Source: CAWAND01 sp963807065 (GTDB lineage: Bacteria; Chloroflexota; Anaerolineae; Anaerolineales; E44-bin32). Taken from it: a stretch of DNA of 64,000 bases. The stretch is from NCBI GenBank assembly GCA_963807065.1, contig CAWDZQ010000004.1, positions 620,001 to 684,000 of the forward strand, given 5' to 3'. This document shows, piece after piece, positions 43,110-52,503 of the stretch. Within the stretch, counting starts at the first letter, position 1; every line of letters starts with the position of its first letter. The translations under genes were made by a program, and so were the position numbers. Under the pieces are notes generated by a model. The model was not told where the DNA came from and ran no database searches. It was given only the letters and a program-made list of their open reading frames with translations.

Positions 43110-44129
43110 TCAGGCTACCGCCCACCAGTCTTGTCCTTCCAGCAGACCCCGTTCTACCAGGTGCCGTCGAATGATCTCGCGCGCACCGCGTGAACCGACG
43201 GCCGCCAGGACCACTGGATGCGCAAATCGTCCCCACCAATCGTCCAGATCGTCTACGGCCACAATCGGGCGGTCCCTCCTTCGGCGACCAATCTTCGCCG
43301 GATCGATATCGATGAAGGCGGCCAGGGGAGCGCCCTCTCGCAGCAAGTGCTTGGACAGGCGCTTCCCCATTTGGCCGGAGCCCCAGATGATCAAGCCGTC
43401 CCGATCGGCCAAGGGGCCACGAACCAGGTAGTGGGCCTTGGCGCGCAGGAAGTTCTCGACGGAATAGCGGCTGTCGGTGCGGGTGGCCCTGTCGGCGTTC
43501 TCTCGCCAAAGCAGGAGGACTTCCGGCACCTTGGTGAACATCGCTCCGGCTTCGTTCAGCCGCAGCCAGAGGTCGTAATCCTCTGGCCAACCCCGCTCCT
43601 GATAGCCTCCGACTCTATCGATCCACGCTCTCCGCACCATCACGCTCGGATGCGCCAGCGGGCTCTCAACGAAGATCTGCTGGGTGATGTCGTCGTGCGA
43701 CACGAGGCTGTTGAGCCAATCGATGTAGATGCGGAAACCCTGGCGGACATCGGCTTCAGGAAATGCGCGGACCAGGCATCCCACCACGGCCAAATCCGGT
43801 TGAGCATCCATGCAGGCGACTTGCTTGCTCAAACGGTCCGGAAGAGAGATGTCATCGGCGTCCATCCGGGCGACCAACGGGGCCCGGCTGGCCGCAAGCC
43901 CGGCATTCAGGGCTGGGATGATGCCTTCATGCGGCCGGCGGACCAGGCGCAGCCGATGGTCTCTTCCCTGCCACGACAACAAGCGCTCGGGAGTATCGTC
44001 GGTCGAGCCGTCGTCCACGGTAATGAACTCCAGATCGGCGAATGTACCGGCCAGAACCGACTCGACCGCCGCATCGACCGTGGCGCCGACGTCCAGGCAG
44101 GGCATGACCACCGCCACCCGAGGCGTCAC
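43110..44129 (-). CDS. glycosyltransferase family 2 with C-terminal Rossmann-like domain
   Basis: 339 residues from GTG 44129. GT-A fold in the first 230 residues: VAVVMPCLDVGATVDAAVES, FITVDDGSTDDTPERLL, VARMDADDISLPDRL (DXD metal site) and RGWPEDYDLWLRL (ED catalytic region). The last 100 residues (GLIIWGSGQMGKRLSKHLLR, LAAFIDIDPAKIGRRR, VVLAAVGSRGAREIIRRHL) resemble a nucleotide-sugar or PglD-N-like Rossmann domain appended to some GT2 proteins. Monocistronic, convergent with nirK. Substrates unknown. Confidence 0.88.
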   Translation of the reverse strand: MTPRVAVVMPCLDVGATVDAAVESVLAGTFADLEFITVDDGSTDDTPERLLSWQGRDHRLRLVRRPHEGIIPALNAGLAASRAPLVARMDADDISLPDRLSKQVACMDAQPDLAVVGCLVRAFPEADVRQGFRIYIDWLNSLVSHDDITQQIFVESPLAHPSVMVRRAWIDRVGGYQERGWPEDYDLWLRLNEAGAMFTKVPEVLLLWRENADRATRTDSRYSVENFLRAKAHYLVRGPLADRDGLIIWGSGQMGKRLSKHLLREGAPLAAFIDIDPAKIGRRRRDRPIVAVDDLDDWWGRFAHPVVLAAVGSRGAREIIRRHLVERGLLEGQDWWAVA

Positions 44130-44248
44130 TTGGCTTCCCAGGAACCGTCATCTGAGATCCGGCTTGCCGGCATGAGTCTATAATCCAGGAGGACCTCAAT
44201 CCGGGTTATTGGTTGGCCCACCAGGTCGCCGCCCATAAAGGGACTTTC

Positions 44249-45079
44249 ATGATCCAACAAGGCTATGCCGACCTGCTTTCATCTGCGCCGGATCTCTTGA
44301 ACCGGCTGGTGACCGCGCTGATCATCGTGTTTGCCGCCATCGTCCTTTCGCGCTGGACATCGAAAGCCGTGCACAGAGCCGCCGGCCGACAGGAGCACCG
44401 GGAGAACATCAGCCTGATCCTCTCTCGGCTGACCCGCTGGGCTATTCTTATCCTGGGGCTCACTCTTGCCGCTGAACAAATCATACCTAACGTCACCAGC
44501 TTGCTGGCCGGGTTGGGGATCGCCGGGTTCACCCTCGGCTTCGCCCTTCAGGACGTGGCCAAGAACTTCATCGCCGGCCTGCTGATCCTGCTGCAGCGGC
44601 CCTTCGAGATCGGCGATGTAATCGAGGTTTCCGGCTTCACCGGCACCGTGCTCGATATCAGTCTGCGGACCACCGACATGCGCACAGCCGACGGCCTGTT
44701 CGTCACCATCCCCAACGGAGATGTGTTCGTCAGCTCAATCACCAATTACTCTCGGGCCCCCCGGCGGCGAATTGAAATCCGCGCCGATGTAGATTACGCC
44801 GCCGATCCAAAGAAGGTTGAACAGGTGGCACTGGCCGCCATCGAGGTGATCCCCGGCCTACTGAAGGATCCTGCGCCAAGCGTCATCTACAACGCCATGG
44901 GGGACTCAGCCGTTCAGGTTTCGATCTTCTTCTGGGTCGACATCTCGGAGTCGGGCTATCTAGAGGCGAGAGATCAGGGGGTTAAGCGCATCATGGCAGC
45001 CTTCGATCGCCAGGGCATCGACATGCCCTTCCCCACGATGGCCGTTCGCCTGTCCAAGGATAGCCCCCAAACAGACTAG
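44249..45079 (+). CDS. small-conductance mechanosensitive channel (MscS family)
   Basis: 276 residues. Opens under membrane tension to release solutes. Helices at about 15-35 and 58-78, then the pore helix and hinge LLAGLGIAGFTLGFALQDVA followed by KNFIAGLLILLQRPFEIGDV; the beta domain contains NGDVFVSSITNYSRAPRRRI. Length matches the short MscS type. ATG 44249 is preceded by AAAGGGAC; an in-frame extension to 44213 is not supported. Its 3' end overlaps the convergent peptidase gene by 4 bp. Confidence 0.94.
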   Translation: MIQQGYADLLSSAPDLLNRLVTALIIVFAAIVLSRWTSKAVHRAAGRQEHRENISLILSRLTRWAILILGLTLAAEQIIPNVTSLLAGLGIAGFTLGFALQDVAKNFIAGLLILLQRPFEIGDVIEVSGFTGTVLDISLRTTDMRTADGLFVTIPNGDVFVSSITNYSRAPRRRIEIRADVDYAADPKKVEQVALAAIEVIPGLLKDPAPSVIYNAMGDSAVQVSIFFWVDISESGYLEARDQGVKRIMAAFDRQGIDMPFPTMAVRLSKDSPQTD

Positions 45080-46224
45080 GCGATTGCGATCAATTCAGGG
45101 TGACTTTGAGTCAGCGGGATTCCGCCCTGGCTCCCGACGGCAACTACGTCTTCCACTCGAGCCGAAAACTGCGTTTCCTGAGTGATGCTAGGCTCCACCG
45201 TGAACAGCATGCCGGCCTGCAGAACGGTGGCGTCCCCGGCGGTCAGAAAGGGAGCCTCGTGCACGTCCAGGCCAATCCCGTGGCCCAGACGATGTCGAAA
45301 GGCCCAACCGTAGCCCGCATCTTCGATGACCTGGCGTGCCACGGCGTCGGCCTCTTCCGCCGTCCCCACGCCGGCCCTCAGCGCTCTCATCCCAGCCGAC
45401 TGGGAGGCCATCACCAGCCGATGGATTTCGAGCATCTCGGCCGACGGTTCTCCGAAGAATACCGTCCTCCCAAAATCGTAGCAGTAGCCTTGGAAGATGG
45501 CCCCAAAATCAAACAGCACCGCCACCGGCGGATCCAGGTGCCGGTTGAGGGTCTGCTCGGGTTGGCCATGGATCAGAGGGTGATCTGGGCCAGAGCAATA
45601 GAGCGAAGTCGTGAAGGACGGCCCGCGGGCGCCGCGTCGGCGCAACTGCAGATCGATTTCTGAGATCACATCCAGTTCGGTCATCCCGTGCTTGAGAAGC
45701 TTCAGCACAGCCTCGAACGCCGACTCTGTCACGGCGCCAGCCTGACGCATGATTTCAACTTCATCCGGTGACTTGATCCTTCGCTGCGAGGCGAGGATTT
45801 TGGTTCCCGAGGTGAAGACAACCCCGGGGAGTAATTTGGAGAACGCCACCACTGATTCACCCAAGGTGGCATCCCCAATGGCGATGTGATCCGGTTCGGG
45901 CGCGTCTAGCACGGAAAGGACATCCTTGACGGAGGTTTCCGGATCGTCCCAGTCGCCGAGCAGACGCGTCTCCAGGCCCGCCTCATGGCCCACGCCACTC
46001 AGTTCGGAAGACATGCGCGTCAGCATAATGATCGGATCGCCGGCCACTCCGATCCACACACCCTCCAGCCATTCACCTGGATGATGCACCGCCCCGAAAT
46101 TGGGAAACGGACGCTGGACGCCGGTCAAGTACTGCATGTCAGCCGACACCGGAAAGAAGGCCACCTCGGCCTTCCCAGCAAGATTCTGCTGGAATGCTTT
46201 AATGCGGGATCGATAAACATCCAT
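45076..46224 (-). CDS. M24-family metallopeptidase (Xaa-Pro aminopeptidase/dipeptidase type)
   Basis: 382 residues with creatinase-like N-terminal domain (1-145) and pita-bread catalytic domain. Metal ligands are visible: Asp in VLFDFGAIFQGYCYDFGRTV (two), His in HRLGHGIGLDVHEAPF, Glu in LFTVEPSIT and Glu in ARVEDVVAV. It cleaves proline-containing peptides. It follows the peptide transporter operon on the same strand after 78 bp, so imported peptides are its probable substrates. Confidence 0.9.
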   Translation of the reverse strand: MDVYRSRIKAFQQNLAGKAEVAFFPVSADMQYLTGVQRPFPNFGAVHHPGEWLEGVWIGVAGDPIIMLTRMSSELSGVGHEAGLETRLLGDWDDPETSVKDVLSVLDAPEPDHIAIGDATLGESVVAFSKLLPGVVFTSGTKILASQRRIKSPDEVEIMRQAGAVTESAFEAVLKLLKHGMTELDVISEIDLQLRRRGARGPSFTTSLYCSGPDHPLIHGQPEQTLNRHLDPPVAVLFDFGAIFQGYCYDFGRTVFFGEPSAEMLEIHRLVMASQSAGMRALRAGVGTAEEADAVARQVIEDAGYGWAFRHRLGHGIGLDVHEAPFLTAGDATVLQAGMLFTVEPSITQETQFSARVEDVVAVGSQGGIPLTQSHPELIAIA

Positions 46225-46302
46225 CCGTCAACTCCTCGTCGGGCTGGCGGTCAGCCCAGCGCCTTCAGTTGAATTGAGACCGAGATGGGGGGACGGTCGG
46301 GA

Positions 46303-47322
46303 TCAGAGAAAATCCTCGGCGTAATGGCAGGCGACCTGATGGCCTGGCCGCGGTTCCCTGAGTTCGGGTTCTTCCTCCGAACAGTGAGGAAGGCGCGCAA
46401 TTGGGCAGCGCGGGTGAAACCGGCAACCTGAAGGCGGATTGATGGCGCTGGGGATTTCACCTTCCGGCAGAGGCACCGTGCGGCGCTCCTTGGGATCGGG
46501 CACCGGGACGGCCGCCAGCAGCGCCTGCGTGTAGGGATGCAGCGCGTGTCCATACACCTCGCGCAGCTCCCCGACCTCCACCAACTTGCCCAAGTACATG
46601 ATCCCAATCCGGTCGCAGATGTACTTGGCGGTGGCGAGATCGTGGGTGATAAAAAGGAAGGTCAAGTCGAACTCATGTTTGAGCTGCTTCATCAGGTCCA
46701 GCAACAGGGATCGAACGCTGACGTCCGCCATGGCAATCGGTTCATCAGCCAGGATTAGATCGCAACCCGTAATCAGAGCTCGGGCGATGACCACGCGCTG
46801 ACGCTGTCCCCCCGAAATCTGGTGTGGATACTTGTCCAGATAGTATGACGCCGGGCTCAAGCCGACCTTGCCCAGCATTTCGACCACCATGGTGTGGTAC
46901 TCATCCTTGCGCTCAGGAAAGTGAATCTGGAGGGGGTGTGTCAGGGCTTCGCCAATCGACATGCGAGGGTTGAGGGAAGCCATAGGGTCCTGGTAGATCA
47001 CCTGCATCCGGCGCCGGAGCTGGCGTAACTCCTCGTCGCTGATCTCGTCCAGGTCGATGCCGTCGAACAGCACGCTGCCTTCGGTGGGCGTTTCCAGGTG
47101 GATGACCAGTCGGCCGGTGGTGGATTTGCCACTCCCGCTCTCACCCGCCAGGCCGAAGACCTCACCTTTGCGGATGGAGAAGGAAATCCCATCCACGGCT
47201 TTGACGTAGTCCACCTGCCGGGACATCAAGCGGTCGAGGAATCCGGATTGAATGGGAAACCACTTCTTCAGGCCGGTAACTTCGACCAGATTGCCCTCGT
47301 CGTGAGGCACGGGTGGGGTCAT
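46303..47322 (-). CDS. peptide ABC transporter ATP-binding protein (DppF/OppF)
   Basis: 339 residues. Second ATPase of the peptide importer. Walker A GESGSGKSTTGR, signature SGGQRQRVVIARAL, Walker B LILADEPIAMADVSVRSLLL. The usual D-loop region SALD is AMAD here, with the aspartate kept. The C-terminal oligopeptide-transporter domain is INPPSGCRFHPRCPIA. Starts 5 bp after the DppD gene. Downstream is the M24 peptidase. Confidence 0.94.
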   Translation of the reverse strand: MTPPVPHDEGNLVEVTGLKKWFPIQSGFLDRLMSRQVDYVKAVDGISFSIRKGEVFGLAGESGSGKSTTGRLVIHLETPTEGSVLFDGIDLDEISDEELRQLRRRMQVIYQDPMASLNPRMSIGEALTHPLQIHFPERKDEYHTMVVEMLGKVGLSPASYYLDKYPHQISGGQRQRVVIARALITGCDLILADEPIAMADVSVRSLLLDLMKQLKHEFDLTFLFITHDLATAKYICDRIGIMYLGKLVEVGELREVYGHALHPYTQALLAAVPVPDPKERRTVPLPEGEIPSAINPPSGCRFHPRCPIARLPHCSEEEPELREPRPGHQVACHYAEDFL

Positions 47323-47327
47323 CGTGC

Positions 47328-48335
47328 TCAGCCCTCAACCTTCACGGTCGGCAGTTCCTTTTCGGGGTGATCCTCGTACAGCCAGCAGTGGACCAAGTGC
47401 TCGTCGACAGCTGGTTGGAGGTGCGGGGCCAGCCGTGAACAGATCGGCATGACGCTCGGACATCGCGGATGGAAACGACAGCCAGTGGGTGGGTTGACCA
47501 GATTGGGGGGTTCGCCTCCCATGCGGTAGAGACTCTCGGCCTCTGTGAGGCTGATGTTCGGGACGGATTGAAGCAGCCCCTGCGTGTAGGGATGCAGCGG
47601 GCGATCAAACACATCTTCCACGTTCCCGACTTCCGCCATGTGCCCGGCGTACATCACTGCCACCCGATCGGCCACCTCGGCTACGACCCCGATGTTGTGG
47701 GTGATGAGCAAGATCGTCAATCCGAACTCCTCTCGGAGCTCCCGCAGCAGATCGAGAAACTTGGCTTCGACAATGACGTCCAAGGACGTCGTCGGCTCAT
47801 CAGCGATCACCAGTTTGGCGTGCAGGGCGAGGGCAAGGGAGATCATTACCCGCTGGCGCATCCCGCCCGACATCTGATGGGGATAGTCGTCAATTCGTTC
47901 GCTGCGAATCCCGAGGCGCTCGAACAATTCCTCGGCACGCTGGCGCGCCATCCCCTCGGAGCTGGGCTCATGCGTGCGGATGGTCTCCGAGATATGGTCA
48001 ATGACCCGCTGAACCGGGTTGAGAGATGTCATCGGATCTTGGAAGACCATACCCAACTCGGCCCCCCGGATCTGACGCATATCTTCTTCCGAGTACGTCA
48101 TAAGGTCGCGGCCATCGAACCAAAGTTCGCCCGCAGCAATGTGTGCCGGGCCGGTGTGAAGCCGCATCAGTGCCTTGCCCAGCGTCGACTTGCCGCAGCC
48201 CGACTCACCGACCAACCCGAGGATCTCGCCGCGCTTGATGTCCAACGAGACGTTGTCCACAGCGCGCACCGTGCCACTGCGCGTCGTGTAATCCACACTC
48301 AGATTGCGAACCGAATAGAGAGTATCGTCTGTCAT
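47328..48335 (-). CDS. peptide ABC transporter ATP-binding protein (DppD/OppD)
   Basis: 335 residues from ATG 48335, which overlaps the DppC stop by one base (TGATG). Walker A GESGCGKSTLGK, Q-loop GMVFQDPMTSLNPV, signature SGGMRQRVMISLAL, Walker B LVIADEPTTSLDVIVEA and switch His in LLITHNIGVVAEV. C-terminal extension NPPTGCRFHPRCPSVMPIC is typical of the family. Together with the next gene it forms the heterodimeric motor. Confidence 0.94.
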   Translation of the reverse strand: MTDDTLYSVRNLSVDYTTRSGTVRAVDNVSLDIKRGEILGLVGESGCGKSTLGKALMRLHTGPAHIAAGELWFDGRDLMTYSEEDMRQIRGAELGMVFQDPMTSLNPVQRVIDHISETIRTHEPSSEGMARQRAEELFERLGIRSERIDDYPHQMSGGMRQRVMISLALALHAKLVIADEPTTSLDVIVEAKFLDLLRELREEFGLTILLITHNIGVVAEVADRVAVMYAGHMAEVGNVEDVFDRPLHPYTQGLLQSVPNISLTEAESLYRMGGEPPNLVNPPTGCRFHPRCPSVMPICSRLAPHLQPAVDEHLVHCWLYEDHPEKELPTVKVEG

Positions 48336-49618
48336 CAGCGTTCCCTGAGCTTGGGGTTGAAGATCTCCGTCAGTCCCTCGCCCATCATGCTGAACGCCAG
48401 GACGACGAGCATAATCGCCAAACCAGGGAAGGTGATCATCCACCAGGCCGTTTGGATAAATCGCTGCCCCCGCGCCAGGTCGATGCCCCAATCGGCAATC
48501 GTCGGCGGCAAGCCCAAACCGAGGAAAGACAGCCCCGCTCCGGTGAGAATGGCATCGGCGATGTTGACGGAGAAGATGATCGCCACCGAAGGAATGACAT
48601 TGGGAAAGATGTATCGACGCAAGATTTCCAAGCTGCGCGCGCCCAGGCTGCGGGCTGCGTCCACGTACAGTTCTTCTTTGACAGCCAGCGTTTGGCCGCG
48701 CACGATCCGGTAGTAGGTCGGAATGTACAGCACAGCGATGGCCACGATGACGTTGAGGACGCTTGGCCCGAGGACGGCCGTAATGGCGATGGCCAGGATC
48801 AGCCCCGGGAAGGCGTACATGCTGTCCATCACCAGACTGAGCAAGCGATCGATCGGGCCGCTCGAGTAACCGGCGAACAATCCCAGAGGCACGCCGAGCA
48901 CCAACGCCACAATTGAGGCACTGAAGCCGATGATGAGGGCGATTCGGGTCCCCCAGATCAAGCGACTGAAGACATCCTGGCCGATTTCATTCGTGCCGAG
49001 CAAGAACCCTCCAGCCGTGGCTGTTTCCCCCGTAATCGAATTGCCCTCGTGCAGCCCCGGGAATTGCTCGGCAATCTGCTCGAATTCAAGCTGCCGCACC
49101 ACGACCGCCGTCAGTTGCCCGTCCTGTAGGGCCTGAAGCGTGGCGTCCAGAGTATCGAAACGGACAATTCTCGGCCTGAGCCGCAATCCTCCGGGCTCGG
49201 TCTTGAGTTGTTCGTCGATCGATTGGGCTTCCTGGTTCAGCGCGCCTGCGGTGGGAACGCCCTGCAGCACGCCAATGTTGGGCCGTTCCCCCCCGGGAGG
49301 GGTGGCCAGATCTCGCAGCTGGGTGGCACTCGAACTGCCGCCGACGACCAAGACAGGAACATCGGGGCGCGCGTTGGGGGCCAAGAATCGTGGTCCCACC
49401 AACACATCGGGCCGATAGGGGGCAAAGGCACCCGGGATGATGGCCAGCGTGATGAAACCCGCCACCATGACAGCCGAAATGGCCACGAACCACCAATCCG
49501 GCCCGTACCATCGGCGCGAAATCAGGATTCGGCGAACGAACCCAACATCTGCCAAATCGTCGCGCCAGCTACCGGTACTGGGGGCCGTATCTTCGGTCAA
49601 ATCCTGCGGTGTTGCCAC
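48335..49618 (-). CDS. peptide ABC transporter permease (DppC/OppC) with inserted extracytoplasmic domain
   Basis: 427 residues; family members are about 290-310. TM1 is near 43-65 (WWFVAISAVMVAGFITLAII). The standard core resumes at FLLGTNEIGQDVFSRLIWGT and runs to the end, including the EAA coupling loop AARSLGARSLEILRRYIFPN. Between them, residues about 82-198 are extra: VPVLVVGGSSSATQLRDLAT, NIGVLQGVPTAGALNQEAQS, VRFDTLDATLQALQDGQLTA. This segment reads like one lobe of a family 3 solute-binding protein and should face outward. It may help receive substrate or the binding protein. Confidence 0.9.
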   Translation of the reverse strand: MATPQDLTEDTAPSTGSWRDDLADVGFVRRILISRRWYGPDWWFVAISAVMVAGFITLAIIPGAFAPYRPDVLVGPRFLAPNARPDVPVLVVGGSSSATQLRDLATPPGGERPNIGVLQGVPTAGALNQEAQSIDEQLKTEPGGLRLRPRIVRFDTLDATLQALQDGQLTAVVVRQLEFEQIAEQFPGLHEGNSITGETATAGGFLLGTNEIGQDVFSRLIWGTRIALIIGFSASIVALVLGVPLGLFAGYSSGPIDRLLSLVMDSMYAFPGLILAIAITAVLGPSVLNVIVAIAVLYIPTYYRIVRGQTLAVKEELYVDAARSLGARSLEILRRYIFPNVIPSVAIIFSVNIADAILTGAGLSFLGLGLPPTIADWGIDLARGQRFIQTAWWMITFPGLAIMLVVLAFSMMGEGLTEIFNPKLRER

Positions 49619-49621
49619 AGA

Positions 49622-50725
49622 TTAGTACCTCACTCGCGGGTCCACCAACGAGTAAATGATGTCCACCGCCAGACTGATCAGCGCCACAAACAGGGCAAAG
49701 ACCGTGATCACGCTCTGGACAGCAGTGTAATCCCTGCCGGAGATCCGCTCCACCAGGTAGCTCCCCATCCCCGGCCATGAGAAGACCGTCTCAGTGAGCA
49801 CAGCACCCGCCAGCAGGATCGCCACCTGCAGCCCGATCAAGGTGATCACGGGAATCAAGGCGTTCTTCAGCGCATGGGTGTAGACGAGCACACGCTCGCG
49901 AATCCCGCGTGCGCGCGCCGCCGCAATGTAGTCCGACTGAAATGTTTCAATGACGTTGATGCGCGTCAGGCGCACGAACACGCCGGAAAGGATCAGCCCC
50001 AGCGTGACGGTGGGAAGCACAAGGTGCAGCCCGACCGAGCGCAGCGCATTCCAATTGCCGCTGATGAGTGAATCAATGGCATAGATGTTGGTGACGTGCT
50101 TTAGAGACGTCCCCACCACGGCGTCTATCCTGCCGGAGATGGGAAGTACCTTTAGGCGCACGCCGAACAGGAGCTGCAGCATCAGGCCCAGCCAGAAGAT
50201 GGGGAGGGAGTAGATCACCACCGAATACAGCCTCAAGGCATAGTCGGTGGCCCTTTTGCGGCGCGCCGCCGCAAACGCTCCCCCATACACCCCGATCAAT
50301 AGAGCGAGGATCGAGGCCGGCACCACCAGCTCGAGCGTGGCCGGGAAACGCTCACTCATCTCGTCCACGATCGGGCGGTGTCCACCGGTCAGCGAATTGC
50401 CGAAGTTGAATGTCACGACATCTCGCAGGAAACGCCCGTATTGAACGATTAGTGGATCGTTGAGGCCAAGCTGTGTCCTGACGCGCGCGATCAGCTCTGG
50501 CGTGCCTTTCGGACCCAGGGCCGATGACACCGGGTCCCCGGGCAGGACGCGCATGACGAAAAAGACCAGGCTGGCCAGGATGAAGATCATCGGCAGGGTT
50601 AGGGCGATGCGCGTCATGATGTATCGCCGCAGGCCGGCCGAGCCGCGGATGAAGATATACCCCAGAGCGAGCAGTGCTGGGACGCCGATGACGACGAAAA
50701 TGAGAGCGAATGGCGACAACTTCAT
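49622..50725 (-). CDS. peptide ABC transporter permease (DppB/OppB)
   Basis: 367 residues. Has the typical DppB features: RYIMTRIALTLPMIFILASL, MRVLPGDPVSSALGPKGTPE, YIAAARARGIRERVLVYTHA with the coupling helix, and the terminal DIIYSLVDPRVRY. An additional hydrophobic helix at the very N-terminus (PFALIFVVIGVPALLALGYI) precedes the usual first helix, making it about 35 residues longer than most. It starts 54 bp downstream of the binding-protein stop, with a strong hairpin in between. Confidence 0.94.
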   Translation of the reverse strand: MKLSPFALIFVVIGVPALLALGYIFIRGSAGLRRYIMTRIALTLPMIFILASLVFFVMRVLPGDPVSSALGPKGTPELIARVRTQLGLNDPLIVQYGRFLRDVVTFNFGNSLTGGHRPIVDEMSERFPATLELVVPASILALLIGVYGGAFAAARRKRATDYALRLYSVVIYSLPIFWLGLMLQLLFGVRLKVLPISGRIDAVVGTSLKHVTNIYAIDSLISGNWNALRSVGLHLVLPTVTLGLILSGVFVRLTRINVIETFQSDYIAAARARGIRERVLVYTHALKNALIPVITLIGLQVAILLAGAVLTETVFSWPGMGSYLVERISGRDYTAVQSVITVFALFVALISLAVDIIYSLVDPRVRY

Positions 50726-50740
50726 GATGATTTGGGATCT

Positions 50741-50766
50741 GGGGGCGGGCCTTGCGGCCCGCCCCC
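50741..50766 (-). other. intercistronic stem-loop between binding protein and permease
   Basis: 11-bp perfect GC stem: GGGGGCGGGCC (50741-50751), loop TTGC, GGCCCGCCCCC (50756-50766). On the transcribed minus strand it is not followed by a U-tract. The placement matches RNA structures that protect the binding-protein message and lower downstream permease expression. Confidence 0.75.
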
Positions 50767-50778
50767 TTTATGCATGCC

Positions 50779-52503
50779 TTACTGAGACTTGCTCAGTGTC
50801 GCGTAGTTGAATTCGATCGTGGGACCGATGTTCAACGTGTCAGGCGAGGCATACTGATCAGAGCCATGGATGTTGCTGCGGAAGACGACGTGCTCAGCGT
50901 TGAAGAACAACGGCAGAGACACGACCATATCAGCATAGATATCCTGTGCCTGACCGTACAGATCAGCCCGCTTGGCCTGGTCTGTCTCGGTGTCAGCCTG
51001 CATCAAGAGATCTACCAACTGCTTGGCCTGGTCATTGATCGGCGTTCCTGTGTCGCTGCCTTCGGCTGCCGTCGTCACGTTCGTGCCCTCACCGCCGTTG
51101 TACACGAACGGATCGAGGTAGTTGGACGAGTCGGGGTAGTCGAAGAACCAACCCAACACGCCGACGGCATACGAGTCACCACCGGTGAGGGCGGTAACGT
51201 AGGTGCTCCACTCCTGGGCCTGAAGATCGACCTGGATGGCGCCGGTGGCTTCCAACTGCTGCTTGATGACCTGCATCCAGGAGGCGGTCTCCGCACCGTA
51301 GTGCTCGGGCGGGTACCACATCTGGAGCTGCAGCGGCTTATCAGCCGTGTAGCCCGACTTCGCCAGGGAGGCCTTAGCCGCGTCAAGATCGGGCGAGGCG
51401 TACTGGGTGTCGAAGGCTTCGTTCGCACCGATGAATCCCGGCGGGACCATCGAGTACAGGGGCTCAACCTGGCCACCGAAGACAGTGTCGGAGATGGCGT
51501 TGCGGTCGATGGCGTAGGCTACCGCCTGGTACACATTCGGATCGTCCATCGGGGCCATGGTGTGGTTGATGATCAGGTAGCGGATCGAGCCGCCGCTGAT
51601 CGTGCCCACCGTCAGATCTGCCACGCTCTTGAGCTGCCCGATCAGATCGGTGCCCAAGAAGCGCCAGGCGACGTCGATCTCGCCGTTCTGGACGGCCAGG
51701 GCCATCGTCTGCGGGTCTGAGAAGAAGCGCACGATGACGCGGTCGACCTGCGGTTTAAGCTCACCGTTGTAGTACGGGTTCGGCTCGAAGACGATCTGCT
51801 CGCCGGCCGTGAACTGGCTCACGAACCAGGGGCCCACGCCGTAGATCGGGGCCTCAGGGAACAGGGTGCATGCGTCCGCCGGGAAGCTGCTGGGGTCGGC
51901 CGGCGTGTAAGGTGCGCCTGCCAAGATCTGCGGGAAGTAGGCCACCGGGGTCTTGAGCTGGAAGACGATGGTCTTCGCGTCTGGAGCGGTGATGCTGTCC
52001 ACGTAAGGGGTGGCCAGCGCTCCGGCAACACCGTTGGGGCAGTCCGGGCCAATGGTCAGCAGACGATTCAGCTCGTCGGCATACATTTGGGCTGTCAAAT
52101 CGGTGCCGTCGCCAAATTTCACACCGTCACGCATGGTGAATGTGTAGGTCAGCCCGTCAGCCGAGATGTCCGGCATGGCGGTCGCCAGGCCAAGGCCCAG
52201 TTCGGCGGTTCCGGGCTTCCACTTGAGCAGGCCCTCGTTGATGTTCTTGATCACTTCCCAGTCGCGCACAGCATAGGCGTCAGCTGGATCGAAGCTGGCA
52301 ATCTTGTCCGTGGTCCCAATCACGATGGTGGTCGGGGCCATGGTGGCCTCGGGCATGGCCGTGGCCTCGGGCATGGCCGTGGCAGCTTCGGTCGGTTGCG
52401 CGGCAGAAGTCGCGGCTGGAGTTGCCTGGCCACCACACGCTACCAACAGCATGCTGGCTAGGACGAACAAGCTGACGATTGAGAATGTACTTCGGCGTTT
52501 CAC
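50779..52503 (-). CDS. extracellular solute-binding protein family 5 (peptide-binding lipoprotein)
   Basis: 574 residues from GTG 52503, with AGGAGGAGA as ribosome-binding site. Lipoprotein signal LFVLASMLLVACGGQ; a Thr/Pro/Met-rich linker (AMPEATAMPEAT repeats, residues about 42-56); then an SBP_bac_5 domain: ADGLTYTFTMRDGVKFGDGT, YGVGPWFVSQFTAGEQIVFE, SIRYLIINHTMAPMDDPNVY and QAVAYAIDRNAI. Captures peptides or similar ligands for the downstream permease. First gene of the operon, with its own promoter. Confidence 0.94.
   Translation of the reverse strand: MKRRSTFSIVSLFVLASMLLVACGGQATPAATSAAQPTEAATAMPEATAMPEATMAPTTIVIGTTDKIASFDPADAYAVRDWEVIKNINEGLLKWKPGTAELGLGLATAMPDISADGLTYTFTMRDGVKFGDGTDLTAQMYADELNRLLTIGPDCPNGVAGALATPYVDSITAPDAKTIVFQLKTPVAYFPQILAGAPYTPADPSSFPADACTLFPEAPIYGVGPWFVSQFTAGEQIVFEPNPYYNGELKPQVDRVIVRFFSDPQTMALAVQNGEIDVAWRFLGTDLIGQLKSVADLTVGTISGGSIRYLIINHTMAPMDDPNVYQAVAYAIDRNAISDTVFGGQVEPLYSMVPPGFIGANEAFDTQYASPDLDAAKASLAKSGYTADKPLQLQMWYPPEHYGAETASWMQVIKQQLEATGAIQVDLQAQEWSTYVTALTGGDSYAVGVLGWFFDYPDSSNYLDPFVYNGGEGTNVTTAAEGSDTGTPINDQAKQLVDLLMQADTETDQAKRADLYGQAQDIYADMVVSLPLFFNAEHVVFRSNIHGSDQYASPDTLNIGPTIEFNYATLSKSQ
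52340..52387. repeat. short tandem repeat in the lipoprotein linker
   Basis: An 18-bp unit ATGGCCGTGGCCTCGGGC (52355-52372), with a 15-bp partial copy before it and a partial copy after it, encoding the AMPEAT linker repeats. Copy number could vary by slippage and change linker length. Confidence 0.6.

Noticed and set aside
52340..52387. Tandem repeat considered as a CRISPR or mobile-element trace
   Set aside because: Only about two and a half copies, in frame and encoding the lipoprotein linker; no spacers.
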